64,000 nucleotides of DNA from Terribacillus halophilus (GTDB lineage Bacteria; Bacillota; Bacilli; Bacillales; Amphibacillaceae): the NCBI RefSeq assembly GCF_900101385.1, contig NZ_FMZB01000002.1:124001-188000 (forward strand), written 5' to 3'. The notes beneath the pieces are model-generated. The model ran no database searches and was not told the DNA's origin. It saw only the letters and a program-made list of their open reading frames with translations. The position numbers and the translations under genes were made by a program. Positions within the stretch are counted from its first letter, which is position 1; each line of letters starts with the position of its first letter. This document shows, piece after piece, positions 8,126 through 17,000 of this stretch.

Positions 8126-8934
8126 ATGTTCAGACATACTGCTATCATCATTCTTATCTTCTTCCTCCTCGTCGGATGCAGCCATAAACAAGAACACGCT
8201 TCTGTCACCGCCCCCGAAAATGAAACGGTAAATTCTCTCATGTCCGCTTATTTAAGTGCACGGGAAACGTATAACGAGACTGCAAAAGAACAAGATGCTT
8301 CGTTCAGCTATGCTGATTATTACAAAATCCGAGATAGCTTCACATCGTAGCTTATGCTGCCGGCAGTGATGATTCTATACAATCACCTGATGAAATCCGC
8401 TCCATGACAGAAACACTGCATCAAGACCTGGAAGCGATGACTGAAGCAGAAACAAATGAAGCATCTAAACTGTTGGACACAGCACAGCCCTTATATCAGG
8501 CTGCCATCGGTCGCAATGTCCATGAACTTGTGGAAAAGATTCGCTTTCCCGGTAAAGAGAATAAACTTCGGGCTTTCATGTCAGCAAATGAAAACAAATC
8601 CAGCAAGCGAATCCTCACTCAATCCGATGTCACGATCCGCTCCATCAAAGAGGATGAATACGCGCAGCTTCACCAAGTCGAAAAGCTGCTCGATAAGTAT
8701 CCGGATCACTTGACAAAATCCGATACAAACAGCGTCCCGTATATTACGAAGAAGCTGCGAACATCCCTCGATATGCAAGTAAGCACGCTAATCAACTATG
8801 CAACAACCAACAATCCTGAAAGCATGGATGAAAAGATAAGCAGTTTCGTAGAGGATTTCAACCAAGCAGAATGGAAGTTGGAGGAGTTGGATGACGCAAT
8901 GAAAGAACAAGAAAACACACCAGGTTCCATTTAA
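8126..8934 (+). pseudogene. Frameshifted lipoprotein gene
   Basis: The first part (8126-8350) has SD TTTGGAGG and encodes a lipoprotein signal peptide with lipobox LLVGCSH, then an acidic helical segment ending IRDSFTS-stop. The frame beginning one base earlier continues without a stop through codons reading HIVAYAAGSDDSIQ into the open frame to 8934, so the two pieces form one protein of about 268 residues if a single missing base near 8338-8341 is restored. The C-terminal part is helical and hydrophilic with no recognised domain. The break is either a genuine inactivating deletion or a sequencing error. Initiation at the internal ATG at 8404 would give a protein without a signal peptide and seems unlikely. 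Confidence 0.7.
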
Positions 8935-8943
8935 GGAATCTGG
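8920..8943. terminator. Hairpin between convergent lipoprotein and MazG-like genes
   Basis: CCAGGTTCC and GGAATCTGG form a 9-bp stem with one GU pair around the TAA stop of the lipoprotein gene, followed by a moderately T-rich stretch. Confidence 0.45.
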
Positions 8944-8974
8944 TTCTAGTTGTGGAATATAGGGTCATCCAAGC

Positions 8975-9298
8975 CTAGTCATTCACTTCTATCAGAAAAA
9001 CTTTATCTTCAAACCCTCCCCGTTCTTCCCGCTTTTGCTGGCGCACATGCTCTATATCCTCTAAAGATATACCTTTTGCATCGAGAAGAGCATATAGTAC
9101 CTCCAACAGATCAGCTGCTTCCTCTGCTATTTCATTTTGTTCATCAGCTTTGAGGATTTCGTTTGCTTCCTCCAATAGCTTGACCTTTAATGCTTCTACA
9201 TAGCGTATTTGATCAAGTATTGTTGTTTTAGGTACTTTCCCTGCTTGCTGAATGATGGTAGGAATATGATCTCGTACAAGCTTGTTGTAAGTTGGCAT
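8975..9298 (-). CDS. MazG-like nucleoside triphosphate pyrophosphohydrolase family protein
   Basis: Small all-alpha hydrolase of 107 residues, beginning MPTYNKLVRDHIPTII. The acidic clusters LLEEANEIL and EIAEEAADLLEVL match the E-xx-E ... E-xx-D magnesium-binding pattern of the MazG / phosphoribosyl-ATP pyrophosphohydrolase superfamily, which hydrolyses NTPs to NMP and pyrophosphate, often as a house-cleaning activity. The SD is AAGGAAGAG. It lies immediately downstream of the RpiR regulator gene on the same strand (21 bp), so the two may be cotranscribed. The substrate is undetermined. Confidence 0.8.
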   Translation of the reverse strand: MPTYNKLVRDHIPTIIQQAGKVPKTTILDQIRYVEALKVKLLEEANEILKADEQNEIAEEAADLLEVLYALLDAKGISLEDIEHVRQQKREERGGFEDKVFLIEVND

Positions 9299-9319
9299 AT
9301 TCTCTTCCTTTCCTAAAGA

Positions 9320-10102
9320 TTAGGACTTTCCTGCCCGGATGGCGTAAGCATCCAGCAGTATTCTCGATATCACCTGAAGCGGAAGTCTCGACCTCACCTC
9401 ATAATCAGGAAAATAAGACGTCTCGGATTTGTAGCCGATCAACGTCAACTCAGCCAGCGAGGCAAGCGGACTGTTTTTGTTACATGTCAGGGCAATTGTA
9501 CCCGTCTCGTTTTGCTGACAGCTCCTCGCTGCATCTACCAGTTCTTCTGTATACCCATTCAGCGAAACAAAAATGACCAAATCCCCTTTTGCAAGTCGCT
9601 TGCTTTTCGTACGTATGATATTTGGATCATCATGTAGCTCTGCATACTTGTTCAGCAGCTGCAGCTTCACTTGCATCTCCTTTGCTATCAGTTCAGAGAA
9701 TCCCCTTGCGAAAAGGATCACGCGCTGGCTATGCAACATTTTTTGTACAGTATCTTCAATCAATCCACTATTGAGCATTTCGATCGTTCTCATCACTTCT
9801 TGTTCATTTTTCAAAATCGCATCTTTTATTTCTTCGTCCACTTGCTCGATGATTGTAAAGTTTGGATTCTGATCATTCTCATCCTTAAGCCGAATTTTAA
9901 AATCGGTGAACCCATTATAACCAAGCTTCTTCATTGTACGAACAATGGTAGCAGTGGAAACATTCGCATCTTCACTTAAACGTACGATCGACAATTTAGG
10001 GATTGTATTGAGATTATCCCGTATATAACGAATCAAATACAGCTCTGCTTCACTCATCTTTTCTGTATATTGGCTGATCCGCGCCAGAAATGTTCCGTTC
10101 AT
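9320..10102 (-). CDS. MurR/RpiR-family transcriptional regulator
   Basis: Sugar-phosphate-responsive regulator of 260 residues. The N-terminal RpiR helix-turn-helix (about 1-77, including LSEDANVSTATIVRTMKKLGY) is followed by a SIS sugar-isomerase-fold domain (about 110-250, with FARGFSELIAKEM and DLVIFVSLNGYTEE) that binds phosphosugars in this family. It is divergent from the kinase/PTS/aldolase operon starting at 10225 across 122 bp containing palindromic sites, and is the obvious local regulator of that operon, with a ketose phosphate as the likely effector. Confidence 0.92.
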   Translation of the reverse strand: MNGTFLARISQYTEKMSEAELYLIRYIRDNLNTIPKLSIVRLSEDANVSTATIVRTMKKLGYNGFTDFKIRLKDENDQNPNFTIIEQVDEEIKDAILKNEQEVMRTIEMLNSGLIEDTVQKMLHSQRVILFARGFSELIAKEMQVKLQLLNKYAELHDDPNIIRTKSKRLAKGDLVIFVSLNGYTEELVDAARSCQQNETGTIALTCNKNSPLASLAELTLIGYKSETSYFPDYEVRSRLPLQVISRILLDAYAIRAGKS

Positions 10103-10114
10103 GGTGATCCCCCG

Positions 10115-10128
10115 TGTAAACGTTTACC
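10115..10128 (+). promoter_or_regulatory. cre-like site in the rpiR-fruK intergenic region
   Basis: TGTAAACGTTTACC matches the CcpA cre consensus at 13 of 14 positions. Its core GTAAACGTTTAC is a perfect 12-bp palindrome, so binding by the RpiR protein instead is also possible. Confidence 0.65.
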
Positions 10129-10154
10129 AATATTGTACCGAAATAAGCGGATGT

Positions 10155-10168
10155 TGAAAACATTTACA
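10155..10168 (+). promoter_or_regulatory. Second cre-like site upstream of the kinase gene
   Basis: TGAAAACATTTACA matches cre except for the central G. It is flanked by GTTG...CAAC, extending the dyad. It lies 56 bp before the kinase start and is either a second CcpA site or the RpiR operator. Confidence 0.5.
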
Positions 10169-10224
10169 ACACAGGGCGTGCCATAATGAGGTTGTAAGAA
10201 AAACACAGATAGGCAGTGATGCGG

Positions 10225-11163
10225 ATGATTTATACATGTACGATGAATCCAGCGATCGATCTTTTTTCCGAGTTTGACTCTTTTGATCCTTTCGTCGTTA
10301 ACAGAAGCATATTTGAAGAGTATCAGCCGAATGGGAAAGCCATCAATATCTCTTTCCTATTGGAGAAACTAGGCATTCCCAATAAGGCAACCGGATTCCT
10401 CGGTGGTTTTACCGGTAATTTCATTGAACAAGAGCTTGAAGCCGCCGGAATTGAAACCGCATTCATCAAAGTGGATGGCATTACCCGGATCAATACCTTT
10501 ATCCGTGCAGAAACAATGGAATACAAAGCAGTAAATAGAGGCCCTGTCATTTCGGTGCAGGCCCAGGAACAGCTCCTGGAGCAATTACGCCGCCTAAAAA
10601 AAGAGGATTGGTTATTTGTCTCAGGCAGTCTGCCACGCGGCGTTGATGATCACATTTATATCGACATCGCCCGTATTGCGCATCGGCAAGGCGTCAAACT
10701 GGTGCTTGATATCAGCTCTCCAGTGCTGCTGGACTGTCTCGCGTATAAGCCTTATCTCATCAAGCCAAATGATGAGGAAGTGGCCAAATGGTTCGGTCTA
10801 TCGGACCATACAAACTTAGCCGAACTCCAAACTGCTGCTCAACAGCTGCTCAAGCGCGGGGCTCAGCGAGTACTATTATCCCGCGGGGCTCAAGGTGCCT
10901 TGTATTGCGACACCAAACAAGAACTCGCCGTAAACGCTCCCGCTGGCAAGATTGTGAACACAGCCTGTGCTGGGGACACGATGCTGGCAGCTTTTGCAGG
11001 CAAGCTGATGCACGGTGCTCCAGAGGAAGAGGCTTTGGTTTTTGCAACCGCTGCCGGCTCATCGACAGCTTTTACTTCTGGATTGTCTGAACTGAAAGAC
11101 GTTCCTTACTTGGCAGGTCAAATCCAATTAAAAAGAAATTGGGGTGTGAAACATGACGTATAG
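10225..11163 (+). CDS. fruK: 1-phosphofructokinase / tagatose-phosphate kinase family (PfkB type)
   Basis: PfkB-family sugar kinase phosphorylating a ketose 1- or 6-phosphate to the bisphosphate. I use the ATG at 10225 (MIYTCTMNPAIDLF, the typical FruK/LacC N-terminus) because AGGCAGTGAT, a near match to the extended SD, precedes it; GTG 10216 and ATG 10219 lie within that SD. There are 312 residues. The N-terminal substrate loop reads NGKAINIS, and the C-terminal signature CAGDTMLAAF contains the catalytic aspartate. The 3' end overlaps the PTS gene by 11 bases, indicating translational coupling. With a fructose-type PTS and a LacD-type aldolase downstream, it could use fructose-1-P or tagatose-1-P. 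Confidence 0.9.
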   Translation: MIYTCTMNPAIDLFSEFDSFDPFVVNRSIFEEYQPNGKAINISFLLEKLGIPNKATGFLGGFTGNFIEQELEAAGIETAFIKVDGITRINTFIRAETMEYKAVNRGPVISVQAQEQLLEQLRRLKKEDWLFVSGSLPRGVDDHIYIDIARIAHRQGVKLVLDISSPVLLDCLAYKPYLIKPNDEEVAKWFGLSDHTNLAELQTAAQQLLKRGAQRVLLSRGAQGALYCDTKQELAVNAPAGKIVNTACAGDTMLAAFAGKLMHGAPEEEALVFATAAGSSTAFTSGLSELKDVPYLAGQIQLKRNWGVKHDV

Positions 11164-13054
11164 AATCATAGCCGCAACTGGCTGCCCTACAGGTATTGCC
11201 CATACTTTCATGGCAAAGGAAGCCTTGGAGGAAGCCGCTCGGAAACGCGGCATATCCATAAAAGTGGAAACCCACGGACAGGATGGTGTCCAAGGCGCAC
11301 TCACACAAGCCGAAATTGATGCAGCCGACGGCGTCATCATCGCCGCGGATAAAGATGTAAACCGTGACCGCTTCATCGGCAAACGAGTTGTCAACGTGGC
11401 CGTCAGCAAAGGCATTAAAGAGCCAGATAAACTTATTGATGCCATCGTCAATCAAACAGCACCTATTTATAAGGATGGACAGCCGCACACTGCTTCTGCA
11501 GGCAGCTCCGAACCGCAGCAGAAAGATTCCATTTTACGCAGTATTTATGTATCGCTCATGAACGGCGTTTCCCACATGCTTCCAATCGTCGTAGCGGGCG
11601 GTGTCATGATTGCCATCTCCCTTATGTTCGGTATCCACTCTGCCGATCCAGAAAGCTCGCAATACAACGAATTCGCTTATTACATGAATACAATCGGCGG
11701 CATTGCGATGAATCTGATGGTTCCGGTGCTCTGTGCATATATTGCCGAATCCATAGCCAAACGCCCCGGCCTCATCATCGGCTTTATCGTCGGTATGATT
11801 GCTTTCACAAACGGAACTGGTTTCCTCGGCGGTATTATCGGTGGTTTTATGACAGGTTATATCATCCTTGGACTCGGTTATTTGTTCAAGGCATTGCCAA
11901 AACAGCTTGACGGCTTGAAATCCATCTTCTTATTCCCGGTCTTCGGTATTTTCATCGCCGGTTTCGCTATGTGGTTCATCTCGGCTCCAATGGGCTGGAT
12001 CAACCAAGCCATGATGGATTTTCTGGCAAGCTTCCAAGATTCAAACCCAATCGTTTTAGGTCTTGTCGTAGGAATCATGTGTGCATTCGATATGGGCGGT
12101 CCAGTCAATAAAGCAGCTTACGTAACAGGAACAGCTTTGCTGTCGGATGGTAACTTCTTCTTTATGGCAGGTGTATCTGCTGCTTGTATCGTTCCGCCGA
12201 TTGCTACTGGATTTGCAACATTATTTGCAGGCAAAGCTTACAGCACAAGCGAGCGCAGTGCCGGTCTGGTGAACTTCCTGCTTGGTTCGACTCATATTAC
12301 GGAAGGAGCCATTCCATTCGCAGCCAAAAAGCCGCTGAAGGTCATTCCGTTTCTCATGATCGGTTCATCCATTGCAGCAATCCTTACCTATCTATTCAAA
12401 GTGCAAGTACCAGCTCCACATGGCGGATTCATCGTTCTGCCGATCGTGACACATCCATTCCTTTGGGTGCTGGCCATCCTGGCCGGTGCAGTCGTGAGCG
12501 GTTTTTTGATCGGTATGGATCAGAAGCGTACTGCTGCTAAAAGCAACACAGAACAAGCACCACTTGCAGAGACGGCAGCTGTAACAGAGCCTGTACACGA
12601 TGTCAGTCAGATTATGTCTGTCGACACCATCAAGATAGATGTAAAAGCAGCTACTCAAACAGAGGTATTCCAGCAAATCGCTGCAACAGCAAAACAACAT
12701 GGGATCATCACAGACCAAGCTGCTATTGTAGACGGCTTTATCCAGCGGGAAAAGGAGAGTACAACCGGAATGGAACAAGGCATCGCCATTCCTCATACAG
12801 AACGGAATGAAGTACAGAAACCAGCGATCATCATCTTCAAACTGGCTGACGGTGTCGAATGGAAAGCATTGGACGGACAGCCGATCAAAGTCGTCATTGC
12901 CATGCTTATCCCTAAAGGAACAGCATCCAACCATCTGTACTACTTATCGGAAGTATCCAAGATGCTCGTTCATCAAGAAACGATTGACCAGCTGCACCAT
13001 GCGATGAAGCCAGAAGATATCCTCACCCTATTTTCTACCAAACTAACTGCTTAA
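11153..13054 (+). CDS. fruA: PTS fructose-type transporter subunit IIBCA
   Basis: Complete 633-residue PTS enzyme II of the fructose family with domain order B-C-A. The IIB domain (1-100) has the active cysteine C11 in ATGCPTGIAHT. The membrane IIC domain spans about 125-455 (MLPIVVAGGVMIAISLMFG onward). The C-terminal IIA domain (about 485-632) carries the phospho-histidine H548 in AIPHTERNE. It imports and phosphorylates a ketohexose at C1. It overlaps the kinase gene and is followed 13 bp later by the aldolase gene, so transport, second phosphorylation and cleavage are encoded in one transcript. Fructose is the default substrate; the LacD-type aldolase makes D-tagatose a serious alternative. 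Confidence 0.93.
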   Translation: MTYRIIAATGCPTGIAHTFMAKEALEEAARKRGISIKVETHGQDGVQGALTQAEIDAADGVIIAADKDVNRDRFIGKRVVNVAVSKGIKEPDKLIDAIVNQTAPIYKDGQPHTASAGSSEPQQKDSILRSIYVSLMNGVSHMLPIVVAGGVMIAISLMFGIHSADPESSQYNEFAYYMNTIGGIAMNLMVPVLCAYIAESIAKRPGLIIGFIVGMIAFTNGTGFLGGIIGGFMTGYIILGLGYLFKALPKQLDGLKSIFLFPVFGIFIAGFAMWFISAPMGWINQAMMDFLASFQDSNPIVLGLVVGIMCAFDMGGPVNKAAYVTGTALLSDGNFFFMAGVSAACIVPPIATGFATLFAGKAYSTSERSAGLVNFLLGSTHITEGAIPFAAKKPLKVIPFLMIGSSIAAILTYLFKVQVPAPHGGFIVLPIVTHPFLWVLAILAGAVVSGFLIGMDQKRTAAKSNTEQAPLAETAAVTEPVHDVSQIMSVDTIKIDVKAATQTEVFQQIAATAKQHGIITDQAAIVDGFIQREKESTTGMEQGIAIPHTERNEVQKPAIIIFKLADGVEWKALDGQPIKVVIAMLIPKGTASNHLYYLSEVSKMLVHQETIDQLHHAMKPEDILTLFSTKLTA

Positions 13055-13067
13055 AGGAGCTGCTACA

Positions 13068-14060
13068 ATGCTTAATCTAACACCTGCTAAACGAGAAGCA
13101 CTGGAAAGACTATCAGACGAAAACGGAATTATCGGAGCACTCGCCATCGACCAGCGAGGCTCCTTGAAAAAAATGCTGCAGCAGGAAAGTACAGCAAATC
13201 AAGGAGACGATATCATCATTTCCTTCAAAGAACTTATCTCCGAAGAGCTCACACCATATGCCACTTCCATTCTGCTGGATCCGGAATATGGTCTGCCTGC
13301 AGCAAAGAAACGGGATAAGAATGCCGGACTGCTTCTCGCCTATGAAAAAACTGGCTACGATGCGACACAACCAGGCCGCATGCCGGATATCCTGGACGAT
13401 TGGTCTGTTCAGCGAATCAAGGCACAAGGCGCCGACGCCGTGAAATTCCTTCTGTACTACGATGTGGATGAGGATCCAATCATCAACGAGAAGAAACACA
13501 TTTTCGTAGAACGGCTTGGATCTGAATGCCAGGCAGAAGACATTCTCTTCTTCTTGGAACTGGTATCCTATGATGCTGACAATGATGACGTTAAGAGTCG
13601 GGATTACGCTAAAGTCAAACCACATAAAGTGAACGAGATGATGAAGGAATTCTCCAAAGCCCAATACAAAGTTGATGTGCTGAAAGTGGAAGTACCAGTA
13701 AACATGACCTATGTAGAAGGGTTTTCTGAAGAAACACCTGTTTACTCGCAGGAAGAAGCAAAGCAATATTTCAAAGAACAAAGCGAAGCCACTGATCTGC
13801 CATTCATCTTCTTGAGTGCAGGCGTTAGTGCAGCACTGTTCCAGGACACCCTTCGTTTTGCAAAGGATGCAGGTTCAAACTTTAATGGTGTGTTGTGCGG
13901 CCGTGCGACTTGGAAAGATAGTGTAGCTATTTTTGGTCGTGACGGAGAAGCTGCCGGTAAACAATGGCTGCAGCAAAATGGAAAAAAAAACGTGGAAGAC
14001 CTGAATGCATTATTGAAAAAAACGGCAACATCCTGGAAACAAGCAGAAATACTTGCATAA
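13068..14060 (+). CDS. lacD: Tagatose 1,6-diphosphate aldolase (LacD family, class I)
   Basis: Schiff-base aldolase cleaving tagatose-1,6-bisphosphate to dihydroxyacetone phosphate and glyceraldehyde-3-phosphate; studied LacD enzymes also accept fructose-1,6-bisphosphate. The 330 residues start MLNLTPAKREALERLS, with AIDQRGSLKKML near residue 27. The Schiff-base lysine is K206 in LKVEVPV. The SD is AAAGGAGC. It is third and last in the kinase-PTS-aldolase operon, followed by a strong terminator. The combination points to a tagatose-type route ending in triose phosphates without the galactose-6-P isomerase genes of the lac operon. Confidence 0.93.
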   Translation: MLNLTPAKREALERLSDENGIIGALAIDQRGSLKKMLQQESTANQGDDIIISFKELISEELTPYATSILLDPEYGLPAAKKRDKNAGLLLAYEKTGYDATQPGRMPDILDDWSVQRIKAQGADAVKFLLYYDVDEDPIINEKKHIFVERLGSECQAEDILFFLELVSYDADNDDVKSRDYAKVKPHKVNEMMKEFSKAQYKVDVLKVEVPVNMTYVEGFSEETPVYSQEEAKQYFKEQSEATDLPFIFLSAGVSAALFQDTLRFAKDAGSNFNGVLCGRATWKDSVAIFGRDGEAAGKQWLQQNGKKNVEDLNALLKKTATSWKQAEILA

Positions 14061-14064
14061 AAAG

Positions 14065-14097
14065 AGGAGCGTATGGGCTATCCCATATGCTCCTTTT
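14065..14097. terminator. Terminator after lacD
   Basis: AGGAGCGTATGGG pairs with CCCATATGCTCCT across a 4-base loop and is followed by TTTTCCTT. It also sits just beyond the stop of the convergent amidohydrolase gene, so it probably works both ways. Confidence 0.8.
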
Positions 14098-14099
14098 CC

Positions 14100-15239
14100 T
14101 TATTGGTTCAATATAAACTGCTGAAATACCTTTATCGCATCCCCAAATACATCCTCATCGATATCGAATTTCGGATGGTGATGCGGATACTGGCTTTTCT
14201 CCCCTTGCATGCCGACTTTGACGAATACCCCTGGAATTTCCTGCAAGTAGTAAGAGAAATCTTCAGAGCCCATGACCGGATCCAATTGTTCGTAGTGCTC
14301 TTGGCCGAATGTCTTTTGCAGCAGCCCTTCCGCAAAAGCTGCTTCTTTTTCATCATTGATAAGCGGCGGTGTGCCAATGATGAAGTCTACTTCGGCTGTG
14401 GCGCCGAATGATTCACAAATGCCTTTGGTCAGCTTGGCAATCTGCTCTTGAATCGTCTGTACTGCTTCTGTAGAGAAGGAGCGCATTGTCCCGATGATTT
14501 TGGCTGAATCTGGAATGACATTATATGTGTTGCCAGCTTCGATTTTCCCAACAGAGATAACGCTGGCATCCATTGGATTGAGTTTACGGCTCACGATGCT
14601 TTGCAGCGCTTGAATGACATGTGTCGAGATATAAACCGGATCTACTGTCAGATGCGGTGTCGATGCATGACCGCCAGAGCCTTGGATTTTGATCTCAAAG
14701 TCATCGACAGAGGCCATCATCGCGCCGGGACGAGTACCGAATTGCCCCTTTTCCAATCCGGCATCGACATGGATGCCGTAGATGCTGTCGACACCTCTCA
14801 AAACACCTTCTTTGATCAGTTTATCGGCGCCGCTCGGAGAAGCTTCTTCGGAAGATTGGAAGATGAGTACAATATTCGGCTGTACTTCCTCTTTATGCAG
14901 GGTAATCCATTCTGCCACTGCAAGCAAGATAGCTGTATGGCCATCATGCCCGCACATATGGGAAATGCCAGGACGCTTGGAGATATAAGGCTTCTCTCCT
15001 TTCTCTATGATCGGGAGCGCGTCCATATCCGCCCGAAGCGCGATTGTCTTCTCCCCTTTTGTGCCTTTCACATACCCGACCACACTCGGCGGCTGAAAAT
15101 CAAGAATCTCGATACCTAGCTTTTCCAGTCTGTTACGCACATATTTCCCGGTCTCGTATTCTTCCCCTGAAAGCTCAGGATACTGATGAAAATGCCGGCG
15201 ATCCTGGATCGCCTGCTCTACTAATCTCTCTAATTCCAT
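14100..15239 (-). CDS. M20-family amidohydrolase / aminoacylase
   Basis: Zinc-dependent amidohydrolase of the M20D family (N-acyl amino acid or hippurate hydrolase type), 379 residues. Visible are the N-terminal RRHFHQYPELSGEE, the metal site HMCGHDGHTAI, the bridging acidic pair FQSSEEA, a central dimerisation domain, and the terminal MGSEDFSYYL. The SD is GAAGGAGTAATGTAAC. It is 18 bp downstream of a YfcC-type transporter gene on the same strand, so the pair probably imports and deacylates an N-acylated amino acid or peptide-like compound. The exact substrate is unknown. Confidence 0.9.
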   Translation of the reverse strand: MELERLVEQAIQDRRHFHQYPELSGEEYETGKYVRNRLEKLGIEILDFQPPSVVGYVKGTKGEKTIALRADMDALPIIEKGEKPYISKRPGISHMCGHDGHTAILLAVAEWITLHKEEVQPNIVLIFQSSEEASPSGADKLIKEGVLRGVDSIYGIHVDAGLEKGQFGTRPGAMMASVDDFEIKIQGSGGHASTPHLTVDPVYISTHVIQALQSIVSRKLNPMDASVISVGKIEAGNTYNVIPDSAKIIGTMRSFSTEAVQTIQEQIAKLTKGICESFGATAEVDFIIGTPPLINDEKEAAFAEGLLQKTFGQEHYEQLDPVMGSEDFSYYLQEIPGVFVKVGMQGEKSQYPHHHPKFDIDEDVFGDAIKVFQQFILNQ

Positions 15240-15257
15240 GTTACATTACTCCTTCTA

Positions 15258-16670
15258 TTAAAACGGTCCGTATTGAATCAATTGTGCTACAATCAGCGCG
15301 ATAATGGCAATGCCGATCTGGATAAGGAAGAATGGCAGGAACCACTTCACCCATTTACCGTAGCCGATGCCTGCAATCGCAAGCAGTGCGATGATATTAC
15401 CCGTCGGCAAGATTGTGTTGGAGATACCATCGCCGAACTGATATGCCAGTACAGCTGTCTGTCGCGTTACACCGATCATATCAGATAACGGTGCCATCAA
15501 CGGCATTGTCAAAGCAGCTTGTCCGCTTCCAGATGGTACGAAGAAATTGATGCCCATCTGCATAAATAACATGCCGACCGCAGACAGTGCAGCCGGAATT
15601 GCACCAAGCGCACCCGAAGCATAATGCAGCAATGTATCCATCATGCCTGAAGTATTGAAGATTACTAGAATCGCTTGTGCAAAACCGATAATCAGTGCAC
15701 CGCCAAGCAAGTCTTTCGCTCCAAGGATGAAATTATCGGCAATACGAGAGAAAGAAATGCCGCCAAGGATACCCATCAGCACACCGAACAACAGGAACAA
15801 TCCCGCAATCTCCGTAATATACCAGCCGTATTTCAATACACCAATGATCAATACAATGTAGTTGACCAAAAAAGCTGATAGAACAAGCTTATGACGAGTA
15901 GTCATCTTGTGGGACTGAAGTGCTGCTGTATCAGCTTTTCTGCCAAATTTCCCGTATACCCCAAGCTCTGGGTTCTTTTTCACTTTACTCGCATACCGCA
16001 TCACGTAGAGGACAGCTGCTACATACAAGATAACGAAAATGATAATCCGGAAGCCGATTCCGGAGAAGGTCGGCAACTCGGAAATACCTTGCGCGACTCC
16101 TACTGTGAATGGATTCATTACCGCTGCCGTAAAACCGACACCAGCACCGAGTACGACAATCGCAAAACCGGTCAAGGCATCAAATCCAAGTGCTATCGCC
16201 ATCGGAGCCAAGATTGCAACATAAACAATCGTTTCATCCGACATTCCCATCAATGCTCCTGCTGCCGCAAAGAACAGCATCAAGACAGGAATTAGTAACT
16301 TCTCCTTATTTGCCATCTTTCTGGACAACATATAAATAAAAGCATCCAATGCACCAGTCGCTGTGAAAATACCGAACGCACCGCCGACAATCAAGACGAA
16401 GAAAATGATATTGGCACCATTCACCATACCGGTGTGAATGCTATTGAATATGCCAAGCAATCCGACATTTTCTCCATCAATGTAATGGAATGTTTCCGGC
16501 AAGATGACACTCCGTCCATCCTGCTCCACGCGGTCATACGCACCGCCTGGGATGATATAGGTTAAAAGTGCCGCCACGACGATGAATGCAAAAATCATCA
16601 CGTAGACGTTAAATTGCTTTGGTTTCTTTTTCTTGTTTGGCTGCTGCTGCAAATCTTGTAAGCTGTTCAT
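15258..16670 (-). CDS. YfcC-family transporter (C4-dicarboxylate/basic amino acid antiporter superfamily)
   Basis: Integral membrane permease of 470 residues with about 12 hydrophobic helices, starting after a lysine-rich cytoplasmic stretch (PNKKKKPKQFNVYVMI). Motifs such as IIPGGAYDR near the first helix, MGMSDETIVY and the terminal NTILPTGNIIALLAIAGIGYGKW are typical of the YfcC / DcuC-related family. Its partner is the M20 amidohydrolase immediately downstream, so it likely carries that enzyme's substrate or product. The SD GAAGGAGTACAACCAG precedes the ATG. Inverted repeats at 16700-16753 may be its operators. Confidence 0.9.
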   Translation of the reverse strand: MNSLQDLQQQPNKKKKPKQFNVYVMIFAFIVVAALLTYIIPGGAYDRVEQDGRSVILPETFHYIDGENVGLLGIFNSIHTGMVNGANIIFFVLIVGGAFGIFTATGALDAFIYMLSRKMANKEKLLIPVLMLFFAAAGALMGMSDETIVYVAILAPMAIALGFDALTGFAIVVLGAGVGFTAAVMNPFTVGVAQGISELPTFSGIGFRIIIFVILYVAAVLYVMRYASKVKKNPELGVYGKFGRKADTAALQSHKMTTRHKLVLSAFLVNYIVLIIGVLKYGWYITEIAGLFLLFGVLMGILGGISFSRIADNFILGAKDLLGGALIIGFAQAILVIFNTSGMMDTLLHYASGALGAIPAALSAVGMLFMQMGINFFVPSGSGQAALTMPLMAPLSDMIGVTRQTAVLAYQFGDGISNTILPTGNIIALLAIAGIGYGKWVKWFLPFFLIQIGIAIIALIVAQLIQYGPF

Positions 16671-16699
16671 CTGGTTGTACTCCTTCAGGGATGAATCCT

Positions 16700-16753
16700 C
16701 GTTGTATATTGTTTAATAAATATACAACGAAGGATATAAAAATACAACTGTAT
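16700..16753 (-). promoter_or_regulatory. Paired inverted repeats upstream of the YfcC-amidohydrolase operon
   Basis: CGTTGTATAT (16700-16709) and ATATACAACG (16720-16729) form a perfect 10-bp inverted repeat. A second, smaller dyad ATACA-AC-TGTAT lies at 16742-16753. Both share the TGTAT/ATACA element and start 30 bp upstream of the YfcC start codon, the position of a repressor operator. No regulator gene is adjacent. Confidence 0.55.
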
Positions 16754-17000
16754 ATGAATAAATTTTATAGATTAATTATACAAAACACATAATAATCAAT
16801 CGGTAGACATAAGGAAGGAGAGGTTAACGCTAATGGAAAAACACTAGAAAAATAGTAGAGCCACTTATCGGGGCATAGCTTCACTAACATAAGCAACTTC
16901 TCTGTTTGTAAATCAATTCATCCTTGATTCACGACTGGCATAATGATCATTATCATTGCCTCAGGAGTCACTTTATGAGTTATTTTGCACTATAAATACA

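Noticed and set aside
12392-12934. A 180-codon minus-strand open frame opposite the fructose PTS gene
   Set aside because: Shadow frame of the fruA coding sequence, with unnatural composition.
13113-13781. A 222-codon minus-strand open frame opposite lacD
   Set aside because: It is antisense to a fully recognisable aldolase gene. The protein is a Phe/Cys/His-rich shadow with no known domain and no RBS.
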